Assembly (NCBI GenBank): GCA_023227945.1
Contig: JALOCC010000022.1
Location: 1-30,515, forward strand
Length of the DNA stretch: 30,515 nucleotides
Direction: 5' to 3'
Origin: Candidatus Omnitrophota bacterium
GTDB lineage: Bacteria > Omnitrophota > Gorgyraeia > Duberdicusellales > 4484-171
The position numbers and the translations under genes were made by a program. The notes below the pieces were generated by a model that was given only the letters and a program-made list of their open reading frames with translations, had not been told where the DNA came from and searched no databases. Positions 1 through 7,951 of the stretch are shown piece by piece (the stretch's first letter is position 1; every line of letters starts with the position of its first letter).

Positions 1-644
1 TAGGCACAGGAAAAACTACGCTATGCAAAACCTTACTTTCTATGCTCCCGCGTGAGATAAAAACGTCGTTTATACTTAATCCATCCTTTAGCGATGTCCA
101 GCTGCTTTGTGCAGTAATTGAAGATTTCGGGTTAAACCTTGTAAAGAAAAACCGCCTGGAAATAATAAAAAAGCTTAACGAATTTCTGGTCGATATAAAT
201 TCCAAGGGAAGTAATGCTGTTCTGATAATAGATGAAGCCCAGAATTTGACTGCTCGGCAGCTTGAGCAAATAAGGCTGCTTTCTAATCTTGAGACATCCC
301 AAGACAAACTTCTCCAGATAATTCTTGTGGGCCAGCCGGAGCTTAAGACTAAATTAGAGCAGTTTAATTTAAGGCAAATACGCCAGCGCATATGCGTTAA
401 ATATAATATTTTGCCGTTGGCACCGGAAGAGGTAAAAAATTATATAGAATTTCGCCTAAATACTGCCGGCAAGGCTGATATTGAAATTTTGCCGGAAAGC
501 TACAATTTAATTTATGAATTTTCAAAGGGAATACCCAGGCTCATAAATGTTCTTTGCGACCGGGCCTTGCTTTGTGGTTTTACCAAAGAAAAAAAGGTTT
601 TCGACGCCGAAATTTTCAGGGCGTGTATCGAGGAACTCAAATAA
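1..644 (+). CDS. gspA: GspA/ExeA-like AAA+ ATPase, 5' end cut by window edge
   Basis: The reading frame is open from base 3 with no start in the window, so the gene begins upstream. The first visible residues, GTGKTTLCKTLL, are a Walker A loop. Walker B follows as AVLIIDEAQNL, then the sensor-like stretch IILVGQPEL, and a lid region with GIPRLINVLCDRALL. This order is typical of the GspA/ExeA ATPases, which work with GspB to place the type II secretion secretin or related pilus machinery. A GspB-like gene follows about 100 bp downstream and supports the call. The protein ends soon after the AAA+ lid, so the C-terminal peptidoglycan-binding domain of Aeromonas ExeA is absent. The related ATPases of exosortase/PEP-CTERM loci share this short form and are the main alternative. 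Confidence 0.85.
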   Translation, partial: GTGKTTLCKTLLSMLPREIKTSFILNPSFSDVQLLCAVIEDFGLNLVKKNRLEIIKKLNEFLVDINSKGSNAVLIIDEAQNLTARQLEQIRLLSNLETSQDKLLQIILVGQPELKTKLEQFNLRQIRQRICVKYNILPLAPEEVKNYIEFRLNTAGKADIEILPESYNLIYEFSKGIPRLINVLCDRALLCGFTKEKKVFDAEIFRACIEELK

Positions 645-645
645 T

Positions 646-735
646 AGAAGCGGATAGCCGCGGATTTATACGCGGATAAACGCCAACGAATTATTGTGCG
701 TAAATCCGCGTAAACATCCGCGTGAATCCGCTTCT
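646..735. repeat. 90-bp palindromic intergenic element, family A copy 1
   Basis: The element starts one base after the gspA stop and ends 13 bases before the gspB start. Its ends are the inverted pair agaagcggat and atccgcttct, and the interior repeats words such as cgcggat every 10-12 bases. The reverse complement of the whole block matches 17532-17621 at about 80 of 90 positions with no gap. It could fold into a long imperfect hairpin in the mRNA. Confidence 0.9.
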
Positions 736-748
736 ATGGAGCGAAGCG

Positions 749-1303
749 ATGAGCATAATTTACGAAGCATTAAAAAAAGTAGAAACTAATACGGGTGGTA
801 ATATTCCTAAGGCCAACCACATGCCGTCCGGTATAAATAATAGCCCGCCTAAATCGTCTAAAAAAATGAACTTAACATTTTATGCGCTAATTGCTATATG
901 TACAATCTCGACAATTCTGATAGTTGTCGGGACATATTTTTCTAGCCGGAATTTGCGATTGCAAACCGTAAAAAGCTATTTAGATAAACAAGAAATTGGG
1001 AAAAACAAAAACGAAACATATCAGCCTGCTAAGGCAGATATTATACAAGTAAGAGCTGAAACACCTGAGGTAAAAAGTATAAGCCCTACAGCCGATAGCC
1101 CGGCATTAAATAATGCACCAGGCCTTCCCGTATATAGCTTGCAGGGAATAGTTTATGATGAAAACTCCCCCTTTGCCATAATAAACGGCAAAACTCTTAG
1201 GAAGTCAGATGCAATAGGCGATTTTATTGTAATTGATATTGCGCCTACCGTTGTTACATTAAAAAATTTGAAAGACGATAAAGACCTCGCCCTTTCTTTT
1301 TAA
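749..1303 (+). CDS. gspB: GspB-like type II secretion assembly protein
   Basis: The 184-residue protein opens with MSIIYEALKKVE, close to the MSxIxxALKKxE start common in GspB proteins. A single membrane span follows (about residues 45-67, LTFYALIAICTISTIL), then a Lys/Pro-rich linker. The C-terminal domain, from about residue 130, carries LQGIVYDENSPFAIINGK, the pattern of the T2SSB domain. GspB acts with GspA at the inner membrane and periplasm in secretin assembly. The ATG at 749 is preferred over the upstream GTG at 722 because it begins at the family-typical start, has GGAG about nine bases upstream, and the GTG lies inside the family A repeat. Confidence 0.82.
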   Translation: MSIIYEALKKVETNTGGNIPKANHMPSGINNSPPKSSKKMNLTFYALIAICTISTILIVVGTYFSSRNLRLQTVKSYLDKQEIGKNKNETYQPAKADIIQVRAETPEVKSISPTADSPALNNAPGLPVYSLQGIVYDENSPFAIINGKTLRKSDAIGDFIVIDIAPTVVTLKNLKDDKDLALSF

Positions 1304-1328
1304 CACACAGATAATTACAGATTTTAAA

Positions 1329-1466
1329 GCAGATGATCACAAATTATTTAATAAATAATTTCTCAATTTCGCAAAGCAAATTTCTATAAATTTCAATGGT
1401 AATAGAAATTGGTAGAAATTAAGAAATTAATAGAAATTTATTGTAAAATGATCTGCGATCATCTGC
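1329..1466. repeat. Intergenic palindromic region with family B repeat
   Basis: The outer arms GCAGATGATC (1329-1338) and GATCATCTGC (1457-1466) are perfect inverted repeats. Between them lie many copies of the word agaaatt/aatttct about every 10 bases. Bases 1407-1444 match the reverse complement of 14058-14095 at 37 of 38 positions. Two repeat types therefore seem nested here. The region fills the gap between gspB and rlmN. Confidence 0.8.
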
Positions 1467-1483
1467 GTTTCAAAGCTATTATC

Positions 1484-2503
1484 ATGACAGAAGATGTAAA
1501 AAATTATACACTTAGCGAGCTTAAAAGCGCTCTTTCGGAAAAAGGAGTTGTTTCCTATTGTGCTTGTCAGATTTTTAACTGGATATATGCAAAGAGGATT
1601 GAGAATTTTGATTTGATGACCGACGTTTCAAAAGAAACAAAGAGTTTGCTTTTAGAAAATTTCTATTTTTCAAAATTAAAAATATTAAAGCGGGAAACGT
1701 CTTTAGACAAAACAGAAAAATTCCTTTTTGAGTTAAATGATGGTGCAAGTATAGAGTCAGTATTTATTCCTGAAGGTAACAGGTTTACTCTTTGCCTGTC
1801 AAGCCAGGTAGGGTGCAAATACAGCTGTAAATTTTGCTTAAGCGGCTCTCGCGGACTTAAAAGGAATCTAACCGCAGGCGAAATAGTAAATCAGTATCTA
1901 GCAGTTTCTGATTTGAGCAATAACCCGATAACAAATATGGTATTTATGGGAATAGGGGAGCCGCTCGATAATTTCGAAATGATAGTTAAGGCTATCAGGA
2001 TATTTACCGAGCATAAGGGGTTGGATTTTGGTAAAAGAAGAATTTCTATTTCAACGTGCGGTATCATACCGCAGATACAACAACTTTCCAAGCTTAAGCT
2101 GGGAGTGAAACTATCGGTGTCACTGCATTCGGCTGATTGTGAAATACGTTCCAAAATTATGCCGGTAAACCGCAAATACCCTTTAGGCGAGCTTATGAAA
2201 GCCTTAAAGAGTTTTAGCGAGAGCGAAAAATATCCGGTTACTTTTGAATACGCATTATTTGGTTCGCTTAATACAAGTAAACTGGATGCGCAAAAGTTAA
2301 TCCGGCTGCTTCGGGGTATGAATTGTAAAATTAACCTGATACCTTATAACGCATCCCAGGGGGCTTTCAGGCAGCCTACGCTTTCGGAGGTGGAAGATTT
2401 CTGCAATGAGCTTGAAAAGGCAGGATTATTTTATACTTTAAGAAAATCGCGCGGGCAGGATATTCGGGCTTCCTGCGGTCAGTTGTATGCCCTTTGGGGC
2501 TGA
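1484..2503 (+). CDS. rlmN: 23S rRNA (adenine(2503)-C(2))-methyltransferase RlmN
   Basis: This radical SAM enzyme methylates C2 of A2503 in 23S rRNA and A37 in some tRNAs, using two SAM molecules and a methyl-cysteine intermediate. The [4Fe-4S] motif CKYSCKFC lies near residues 111-118, followed by MGIGEPLDN (the GEP motif) and a C-terminal GQDIRASCGQL that holds the second catalytic Cys. With the ATG at 1484 the protein is 339 residues, near the usual length. The frame is open further upstream, but that stretch is repeat DNA, and MTEDVKNYTLSEL fits the family N-terminus. No clear Shine-Dalgarno is visible. The next gene starts two bases after the stop. Confidence 0.95.
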   Translation: MTEDVKNYTLSELKSALSEKGVVSYCACQIFNWIYAKRIENFDLMTDVSKETKSLLLENFYFSKLKILKRETSLDKTEKFLFELNDGASIESVFIPEGNRFTLCLSSQVGCKYSCKFCLSGSRGLKRNLTAGEIVNQYLAVSDLSNNPITNMVFMGIGEPLDNFEMIVKAIRIFTEHKGLDFGKRRISISTCGIIPQIQQLSKLKLGVKLSVSLHSADCEIRSKIMPVNRKYPLGELMKALKSFSESEKYPVTFEYALFGSLNTSKLDAQKLIRLLRGMNCKINLIPYNASQGAFRQPTLSEVEDFCNELEKAGLFYTLRKSRGQDIRASCGQLYALWG

Positions 2504-2505
2504 TT

Positions 2506-3189
2506 ATGGAAGAAAAAAATAAATTTAAAAAAATATTAGCCAAAGCAATAGCAGTTTTTTGTCTGATAGGTGTTATTGTCATTCTGGGCCATTTTTTCTC
2601 CGGGAATTTAGAAAAAATAAATACTTTCCTTAAAAAAACTCCTTTGATATATTCATCCCTGGTTTTTATAATGCTTTATGTCTTGGCAAATTTCGTTGTA
2701 TTTTGGGATGTAAAAGACCTGTTGAAGCCTGTTGCGGCAGTCATTTTCGGCGCATACCTTAGTACTTTGTTTATTTATATTGCCGAAATAATAAATGCAT
2801 TTTTGTTTTTTAATATAAGCAAAATTCTCGGCCGGGATTTTGTGGAAAAAATACTTAAAGGAAAATTCAAAAATTTTTATGAAAACCTGGAAAATATAAG
2901 TTTCAGCTGGATATTTATGCTAAGGCTGCTTCCCTTGATTCCTTACAGAGTTTTGGATGCCGGTTTTGGTTTAAGCAAGGTAAGCTTTAGAAAATATTTA
3001 GCCGCGGTTATCTTGGCTTCGCCTCCAAGAATATTCTGGATACAATTCATAATGGCTTCTGTCGGGGGGTTTTCTTTTGAAAAAATAATGCAATATTACC
3101 AAAAAAACAGTCTAATTACCTTTCTTGTGCTTATTTATTTTATCATCTCAATTGTTATAGCTTTCAAATGGAAGAATAAGTTCAAATGA
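2506..3189 (+). CDS. TVP38/TMEM64 (VTT/DedA-type) membrane protein
   Basis: This 227-residue integral membrane protein has about five or six hydrophobic spans, the first near residues 13-31. The central part, running from an FGAYLSTLF segment through FYENLENISFSWIFMLRLLPLIPYRVLDAGFGLS to a GG-containing span, matches the SNARE-associated/VTT domain, including the re-entrant LRLLPLIPY signature. Family members are implicated in lipid scrambling and membrane homeostasis, but the substrate here is unknown. The ATG at 2506 is two bases after the rlmN stop, so the two are probably cotranscribed. A TTG at 2494 overlapping rlmN is less likely. Confidence 0.82.
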   Translation: MEEKNKFKKILAKAIAVFCLIGVIVILGHFFSGNLEKINTFLKKTPLIYSSLVFIMLYVLANFVVFWDVKDLLKPVAAVIFGAYLSTLFIYIAEIINAFLFFNISKILGRDFVEKILKGKFKNFYENLENISFSWIFMLRLLPLIPYRVLDAGFGLSKVSFRKYLAAVILASPPRIFWIQFIMASVGGFSFEKIMQYYQKNSLITFLVLIYFIISIVIAFKWKNKFK

Positions 3190-3249
3190 TATTTTTTGTA
3201 TGGTTTAGTTTTATAACATAACAAAACATTAGTTAGAAGGAGGATCTAG

Positions 3250-4197
3250 GTGAATGAAATATTCTATAAATTACCAAAAGGCTTTCTTGAAAAAATAGAA
3301 GCGCTATACCCTCATCATTTTCAGCAAATATTAACTACATTCTTAGTGAAGAAGCAAACCACTTTCAGGATAAACTATCTAAAAACAGATTTGGTAAGCT
3401 TAAAGAAGGAATTGCTTGCAGACGGTTTACGCTTTCAGGAGCTCCCATTCCCCAAGGGCGCATTTCTTTCGAAAGTTCCCTTTAGGGGGCTGCAGCAAAC
3501 CCCTGCATATAGAAACGGGTTTATATATGTGCAAAATGTATCAAGTATGCTTCCGGTTATTGCACTTAGCCCTCAAAATGGGCAAAAGATTCTTGACCTG
3601 TGTGCGTCTCCTGGGGCAAAAACTACCCAGATAGCTTCCCTTGCTCCGAATGCAGAAATTGTCGCCTTTGAAAAAGAGCACATCAGGCATTGTAAGCTGG
3701 AAGCTAATTTAAAAATCCAGGGAGTAACCAACGTAGAAACTTTCGCACAGGACGGTTTCTGGGCAAGAAAGAAATTTCCGGAATATTTTGACAAAATTCT
3801 GGTAGATGCTCCTTGTTCTGCGGAAGGCCTCTTCGACCTGAATAATCCAAGAAGCTATAAATACTGGAAGGAAAGAAAAGTAAAAGAGCTCCATGATAAG
3901 CAAAAATCCCTGCTGCATTCTGCATTCTTTGCTTTAAAAGAAGGAGGAGAACTAGTGTATTCTACCTGCACCTTTTCACCCGAAGAAAACGAAGGGGTGA
4001 TAGATTGGTTTATCAATAAATTTAAAGAACAATTAGAGGTTGTACCAATAGAATTTCCTTTAAATAATGTGTTTTGCGGTATCACTAAATGGCGCAATAA
4101 ACATTTTTCCAATGCCTGTAAGCTTACAAGGCGCGTAATACCTAATGAATTCATGGAAGGCTTTTTCGTAGCGAAATTGAGAAAAATCTCGGCATGA
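3250..4197 (+). CDS. RsmB/RsmF (NOL1/NOP2/Sun) family RNA m5C methyltransferase
   Basis: The 315-residue protein has an N-terminal RNA-binding part (TTFRINYLK) and a Rossmann methyltransferase core. The SAM-binding motif LDLCASPGAKTTQIA (about 116-130) is followed by VDAPCSAEGLF, which holds the motif IV Cys, and YSTCTFSPEENE, which holds the motif VI catalytic Cys. This pair of Cys is characteristic of m5C methyltransferases acting on rRNA or tRNA. It is much shorter than E. coli RsmF and lacks a PUA-like tail, so the target base is not predictable. GTG at 3250 is the start, with AGAAGGAGG at 3236-3244. Confidence 0.9.
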   Translation: MNEIFYKLPKGFLEKIEALYPHHFQQILTTFLVKKQTTFRINYLKTDLVSLKKELLADGLRFQELPFPKGAFLSKVPFRGLQQTPAYRNGFIYVQNVSSMLPVIALSPQNGQKILDLCASPGAKTTQIASLAPNAEIVAFEKEHIRHCKLEANLKIQGVTNVETFAQDGFWARKKFPEYFDKILVDAPCSAEGLFDLNNPRSYKYWKERKVKELHDKQKSLLHSAFFALKEGGELVYSTCTFSPEENEGVIDWFINKFKEQLEVVPIEFPLNNVFCGITKWRNKHFSNACKLTRRVIPNEFMEGFFVAKLRKISA

Positions 4198-4203
4198 TTT
4201 GTA

Positions 4204-4350
4204 GAATAACCAAATCCCAAGATACAAGCTCCAAACAAATTCCAATATCCAATAACCAATCACCAAACAATTGTATTGATTTTTTGTTTGGTCATTGGAA
4301 TTTGGTTATTGGTTATTGTTTGGTTATTGTATCTTGGGATTTGGTTATTT
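4204..4350. repeat. Long intergenic palindrome built from ccaa/ttgg words
   Basis: The left arm begins gaataaccaaatcccaagat and the right arm ends atcttgggatttggttat, so the two are inverted copies about 60-70 bases long around a short T-rich centre. Inside each arm, words of the type ccaataacc, ccaaac and attccaat recur every 10-12 bases. It ends 10 bases before the next start codon and would make a very large RNA hairpin in the 5' leader. Confidence 0.85.
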
Positions 4351-4360
4351 TATAAATACC

Positions 4361-6067
4361 ATGAAAGTTCTCCTTATAAACCCTCCAATCCAAGATTTCT
4401 ATTTTACGCCTCAAAGAGCATATCCTTTGGGCTTAAGCTATCTTGCCTCACCTCTTAAACAGAACGGTTTTAATGTAAAGATACTTAACTGTCCTGCAGA
4501 GTATAAAAAAATAACCCTAAAAATACCTACCGAATTTAACTATCTTAAGGAATACTATAAACCAAATAAATCTCCTTTTTGTCTTTTTTCGAATTATTAC
4601 CATTTTGGGTTAACTTATGAGGAGATAGAAGAGAATATAAAGAAATTCAACCCTCAAATAATAGGAATCTCCGGAAACTTTTCTGCCTATATCGATAGTA
4701 CATTCGCAGTTGCGCAAATCGCAAAAAGAATAGATAAGAGAATAGTTGTTGTATGCGGAGGCAGGGCGGCTACAGCTTGTCCGGAGATTATGCTTAAAAA
4801 TAAAAACCTGGATTTTGTTATAAGAGGAGAGGCAGAATACAGTTTAAGCCAATTATGTATGCATATTAAAGGTGCTGGATTAAGCTCTTCCTTAGGATTG
4901 AACCGAATTAGCGGCTTATGTTTTAGGTTGAAAAACAAAAATCACATCGACAACAGGGTAAATTTAATCAAGGATTTAAATTTGTTGCCTTTGCCGCAGA
5001 TGGAACTTATCAATCACAATTTATATAAGTTTCAGGGCATGCCCAGCGCTTCTTTGATTTCCTCAAGAGGATGCAGCCTGGGCTGTAAATTTTGCGGCAT
5101 AAAAGAAAAATTCCGCCATCGCCGCGCCGAAAATGTATTAGAGGAAATAGCCAAAGGCTACTCTCTTGGTGCAAGACATTTCAATTTCGAAGACGATAAT
5201 GCCAATTGCAACCCGGAATTTGAAAAAATCCTCGATTTATTGATCGTTAATTTTAGCGGAAAGATAAAAATTTCGTTCATGAATGGGTTGCTTGGCAAAG
5301 GAATAAACAAGAATTTACGGCAAAAACTACAAAAATGCGGCCTTACGCATATAGATTTATCTCTTATAAGCGCAAAAGAGCCAGTAAGGAGGGAAGCTTC
5401 CAGGCCCGAGCAGCAAAGGAACGTATTTTCCCTGGCTAATTCTATGGCCAAAATCAACATTCCGGTTACGGTTCATTTTATAGTGGCTTTGCCTTATCAG
5501 AAGATAAGAGACTCTCTGGCTGACTTGAAAATCCTTAGCTCAAAGCGTGTTTTCCTGGGCCCAAGTATATTTTATCCCGTGATAGAAAGCCCGTTTTTCG
5601 ATTATCTTAAAGATAATTTTTCAACACGGGTTGAAGATTACAGATTTTTTAGAGGTTCGTGTGCTTATTTCGATAAATTTATACCGCGTAACCACATATT
5701 TTTCGTTTTTTATCTTTCAAGGATCATAAATTTTATAAAGTATTTGCTTGATGCATATTCTTTAAGCGGGGAAAAGTTCTTTTCTTTTTTAAGGGAAAAA
5801 ACCGATAAGTTCGATATCCACACGGACAATTTTTTCAACAAGCAAAAAATTGATAAAACAACCCTTGGCCTGGTTGCTTTACGTAAAATGTTAAGGGAGT
5901 ATAAGGTTTTTAGAATCAAAGAAACCGCAAGCGCTTACGGATTTAGTTACGATTTTGTACAGGAAAAATTTATTGACCCGGTAATTTTGAAGAGTTTGCT
6001 TAATAAACTTAAAGTTAGCGCAGCGAGCGGTAGTTATTACATAAAAATAAAAAAGGGCGCAATTTAA
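4361..6067 (+). CDS. B12-binding-domain-type radical SAM protein, substrate unknown
   Basis: The 568-residue protein begins MKVLLINPPIQDFYFTPQR and PLGLSYLASPLKQNGF, the usual start of cobalamin-binding radical SAM proteins. The region ending VVVCGGRAATACPEIML and FVIRGEAEYSL matches the end of that Rossmann fold. I do not see the DxHxxG cobalamin-ligating motif, so B12 may not be bound base-off. The radical SAM cluster motif CSLGCKFC lies near residues 243-250, and the barrel continues with HFNFEDDNANCN. The final 150 residues resemble no domain I can name. ATG at 4361 is chosen because upstream codons are repeat DNA. There is no evident Shine-Dalgarno. It ends inside the terminator shared with HU. 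Confidence 0.82.
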   Translation: MKVLLINPPIQDFYFTPQRAYPLGLSYLASPLKQNGFNVKILNCPAEYKKITLKIPTEFNYLKEYYKPNKSPFCLFSNYYHFGLTYEEIEENIKKFNPQIIGISGNFSAYIDSTFAVAQIAKRIDKRIVVVCGGRAATACPEIMLKNKNLDFVIRGEAEYSLSQLCMHIKGAGLSSSLGLNRISGLCFRLKNKNHIDNRVNLIKDLNLLPLPQMELINHNLYKFQGMPSASLISSRGCSLGCKFCGIKEKFRHRRAENVLEEIAKGYSLGARHFNFEDDNANCNPEFEKILDLLIVNFSGKIKISFMNGLLGKGINKNLRQKLQKCGLTHIDLSLISAKEPVRREASRPEQQRNVFSLANSMAKINIPVTVHFIVALPYQKIRDSLADLKILSSKRVFLGPSIFYPVIESPFFDYLKDNFSTRVEDYRFFRGSCAYFDKFIPRNHIFFVFYLSRIINFIKYLLDAYSLSGEKFFSFLREKTDKFDIHTDNFFNKQKIDKTTLGLVALRKMLREYKVFRIKETASAYGFSYDFVQEKFIDPVILKSLLNKLKVSAASGSYYIKIKKGAI

Positions 6068-6082
6068 TATGCGCCCTTTTTT
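6051..6082. terminator. Bidirectional intrinsic terminator between converging genes
   Basis: AAAAGGGCGCA (6051-6061) pairs with TGCGCCCTTTT (6070-6080). The stem carries T runs on either strand, so it can end both the radical SAM mRNA and the HU mRNA. It overlaps the last codons of the radical SAM gene, which supply the left arm. Confidence 0.9.
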
Positions 6083-6097
6083 ACAATAGACTGATTT

Positions 6098-6367
6098 TTA
6101 GTTCAAAAGTGCTTTTAAGTCTTTGGAGGCTCTAAAAGCTATTTTCTTCTTTGCGGGAATCTGAATGCTTTCGCCGGTCTTAGGATTTCTTCCTGTTCTT
6201 GCCTTTGTTTCTTTTACCTTGAAAGTGCCAAAACCAGAAATTGCTACTTGGTCTTTTTTCTTAAGAGAACCCTTAATTGCATCAAACACTGAATCAACTG
6301 CTGTCTGCGCTTCTTTCTTGGTGCAACAACTCTGTGCTACTGCTTCAACTAGCTCTGCCTTATTCAT
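6098..6367 (-). CDS. HU-family DNA-binding protein
   Basis: This 89-residue protein has the complete HU/IHF fold: an N-terminal helical dimerisation part (MNKAELVEAVAQ), the GFGTFKVKETKARTGRNPKTGE strand and arm with the conserved RNPxTG tip, and IPAKKKIAFRASKDLKALL. HU bends and compacts DNA as a dimer. Adjacent Cys at about positions 14-15 are unusual for HU. A strong AAAAGGAGGTG Shine-Dalgarno lies upstream of the start, a sigma70-type promoter lies further upstream, and an intrinsic terminator follows the stop, so it is probably a single-gene transcript. Confidence 0.97.
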   Translation of the reverse strand: MNKAELVEAVAQSCCTKKEAQTAVDSVFDAIKGSLKKKDQVAISGFGTFKVKETKARTGRNPKTGESIQIPAKKKIAFRASKDLKALLN

Positions 6368-6454
6368 TTAGACACCTCCTTTTAACGGAATTGCCCAGAC
6401 CTAACGTCGGGACTGTTTTGTTTGAAAAAGTTAATATTTTCAACCACTTTCAAT

Positions 6455-6482
6455 ATTGTATAACTTAGCTTTTTCTTGTCAA
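6455..6482 (-). promoter_or_regulatory. Sigma70-type promoter for HU
   Basis: On the minus strand TTGACA (6477-6482) is followed by a 16-base spacer and TACAAT (6455-6460). This predicts a leader of roughly 80 bases before the HU start. The -35 box overlaps that of the opposite promoter. Confidence 0.7.
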
Positions 6483-6504
6483 GATATTTTAAATTGTGCA
6501 TAAT
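6476..6504 (+). promoter_or_regulatory. Sigma70-type promoter for methyltransferase-TPR genes
   Basis: TTGTCA (6476-6481), a 17-base spacer and CATAAT (6499-6504) lie about 50 bases before the methyltransferase start. Five bases of the -35 box are shared with the divergent HU promoter. Confidence 0.6.
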
Positions 6505-6551
6505 GCAAAATATAATTTCCATAAATCCTCGGCTGTTTTATAATAATTACC

Positions 6552-7358
6552 ATGGTTATCACGAAAAAGGAGTGGGATTATATATTAAAACAAAGCCAGG
6601 GCGTTTGTTTCAAGGCCAAAGTAGACTTCGGTTTGAAAGAAATAGATGTTTGTGTGGGCAAGGAAACAGTAGTATTTGCAGGTAAGTCCAGCATAAACAT
6701 AAAAGAAAAGGTAAAAGACAATTTTTGTTATTTAATTAACAATAACAAAATAGAGCCTCTTGCATATTTTTCTGATGATACTAACCGTTTCTATAAGCTT
6801 ACGCCAACAAATGACTGGCCCACCATATCGATAGGCTCTGTGCCTATGCATAAATTAAGCTCCCCCAAGAAAGACACAGAAAATAAAATTAACATGCTTA
6901 AGCCTTATGGTCTTACGCTAGATACCTGCATGGGGCTTGGCTATAGCGCAATTTTAGCTTCTTATCAGGCAAAAGTAATAACATTCGAAAAAGACGAAAA
7001 TGTATACAATTTAGCAAAGCTTAATCCAATATCAAAGGAGTTATTCTCTTCAGGAAATATTGAGGTAAAAAGCGGGGACATATCAAATGCGATAAAAGGA
7101 TTTAGCGAAAACCATTTTGACTGCATAATCCACGACCCGCCTACTTTTAAGCTCGCGCCCGAGCTTTTTACCGAGGCGTTTTACAGGGAACTTTACCGGG
7201 TGCTTAAAGAAAAAGGCAGGCTGTTTCATTACACGCCGCTTTATAAAATAAGCCAGGGTTATGATTTTCCTTCTAAGATAGAAAAAAAGCTTAAAAAGAC
7301 AGGTTTCAAGATACTTGATTTTTCGCCGGGGAAGGGAGGAATTGTTTGCAAAAAATAG
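6552..7358 (+). CDS. COG2521-like predicted SAM-dependent methyltransferase
   Basis: The 268-residue protein has an N-terminal domain of about 130 residues and a C-terminal Rossmann methyltransferase fold. The latter shows LDTCMGLGYSAILAS (SAM-binding motif I), VITFEKDENVY (acidic motif II) and IIHDPPTFKLAPELFTEAFY, a DPPT catalytic-type motif. The pattern fits the family once labelled predicted archaeal methyltransferase (COG2521), which is found mainly in archaea and some uncultured bacteria. The substrate is unknown. ATG at 6552 is the start, and its own promoter lies about 50 bases upstream. It overlaps the next gene by 13 bases. Confidence 0.75.
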   Translation: MVITKKEWDYILKQSQGVCFKAKVDFGLKEIDVCVGKETVVFAGKSSINIKEKVKDNFCYLINNNKIEPLAYFSDDTNRFYKLTPTNDWPTISIGSVPMHKLSSPKKDTENKINMLKPYGLTLDTCMGLGYSAILASYQAKVITFEKDENVYNLAKLNPISKELFSSGNIEVKSGDISNAIKGFSENHFDCIIHDPPTFKLAPELFTEAFYRELYRVLKEKGRLFHYTPLYKISQGYDFPSKIEKKLKKTGFKILDFSPGKGGIVCKK

Positions 7359-7933
7359 ATTTGGAAAAAGAAAGGCGAATTTTAGACAGGGAAATAACGT
7401 TTTTTCATTTCGAAAAAGCAAAAAGAAGAATCACTAAAGGTATTAAAGAATCCGCTGCTGCTAATGATATCTTTTTCTTATCTTATTTTACCGCCCAAAA
7501 CTTTATAATCCGCCGGGACTACGAAAAGGCAATAAAATATCTGAATCTTTGTATTAAATTACGGCCAAATGACGGCTGTTCTTATAATGATAAAGCAATT
7601 TGTTTTGCCGAACTTGGAGAATACGAACAAGCTATGGTTATTTTTGATAGAGGAATAAGGATAAGCAGAGACTGCGCTTCTTTATACCATAATAAGGGCT
7701 GGTTGCTTAATAAATTAGGAAAATTTAAGCAATCAATAATATTCTTTAAGAAAGCTTTAGAGCTTGAAAGTAACAGAGTAGAGGCAATTTTTAGTTTAGG
7801 AGACAGTTATTTAAAGATGGGCGATACCCAGAAGGCAAAAAAATACTTTATTTCGGCACTCTCTGAAATCAAGGGCAAAAGTGCCTACATTTACAAAGAA
7901 ATTAAAAACCGCCTTAACGGCTTACAAAAATAA
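7346..7933 (+). CDS. TPR-repeat protein
   Basis: The 195-residue protein has about three or four tetratricopeptide repeats, for example AIKYLNLCIKLRPNDGCSYN, ALYHNKG-type YHNKGWLLNKLGKFKQ and AIFSLGDSYLKMGDTQKAKK. There is no signal peptide or membrane span, so it is probably a cytoplasmic scaffold. The likely start is TTG at 7346, with GGGAGG about seven bases upstream, inside the end of the methyltransferase gene. Tight overlap suggests translational coupling and a shared role, but no partner can be named. Confidence 0.78.
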   Translation: MQKIDLEKERRILDREITFFHFEKAKRRITKGIKESAAANDIFFLSYFTAQNFIIRRDYEKAIKYLNLCIKLRPNDGCSYNDKAICFAELGEYEQAMVIFDRGIRISRDCASLYHNKGWLLNKLGKFKQSIIFFKKALELESNRVEAIFSLGDSYLKMGDTQKAKKYFISALSEIKGKSAYIYKEIKNRLNGLQK

Positions 7934-7951
7934 CAAGTTTAAGGCAGGAGA

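Noticed and set aside
3855..4259. 134-codon ORF on the minus strand
   Set aside because: Antisense to the m5C methyltransferase and starting inside the ccaa palindrome; composition not protein-like.
4276..4458. 60-codon ORF at the start of the radical SAM gene
   Set aside because: It is the palindrome read in another frame and overlaps the true start.
6051..6082. Two separate terminators for the convergent genes
   Set aside because: A single symmetric hairpin with T runs on both strands explains both ends.
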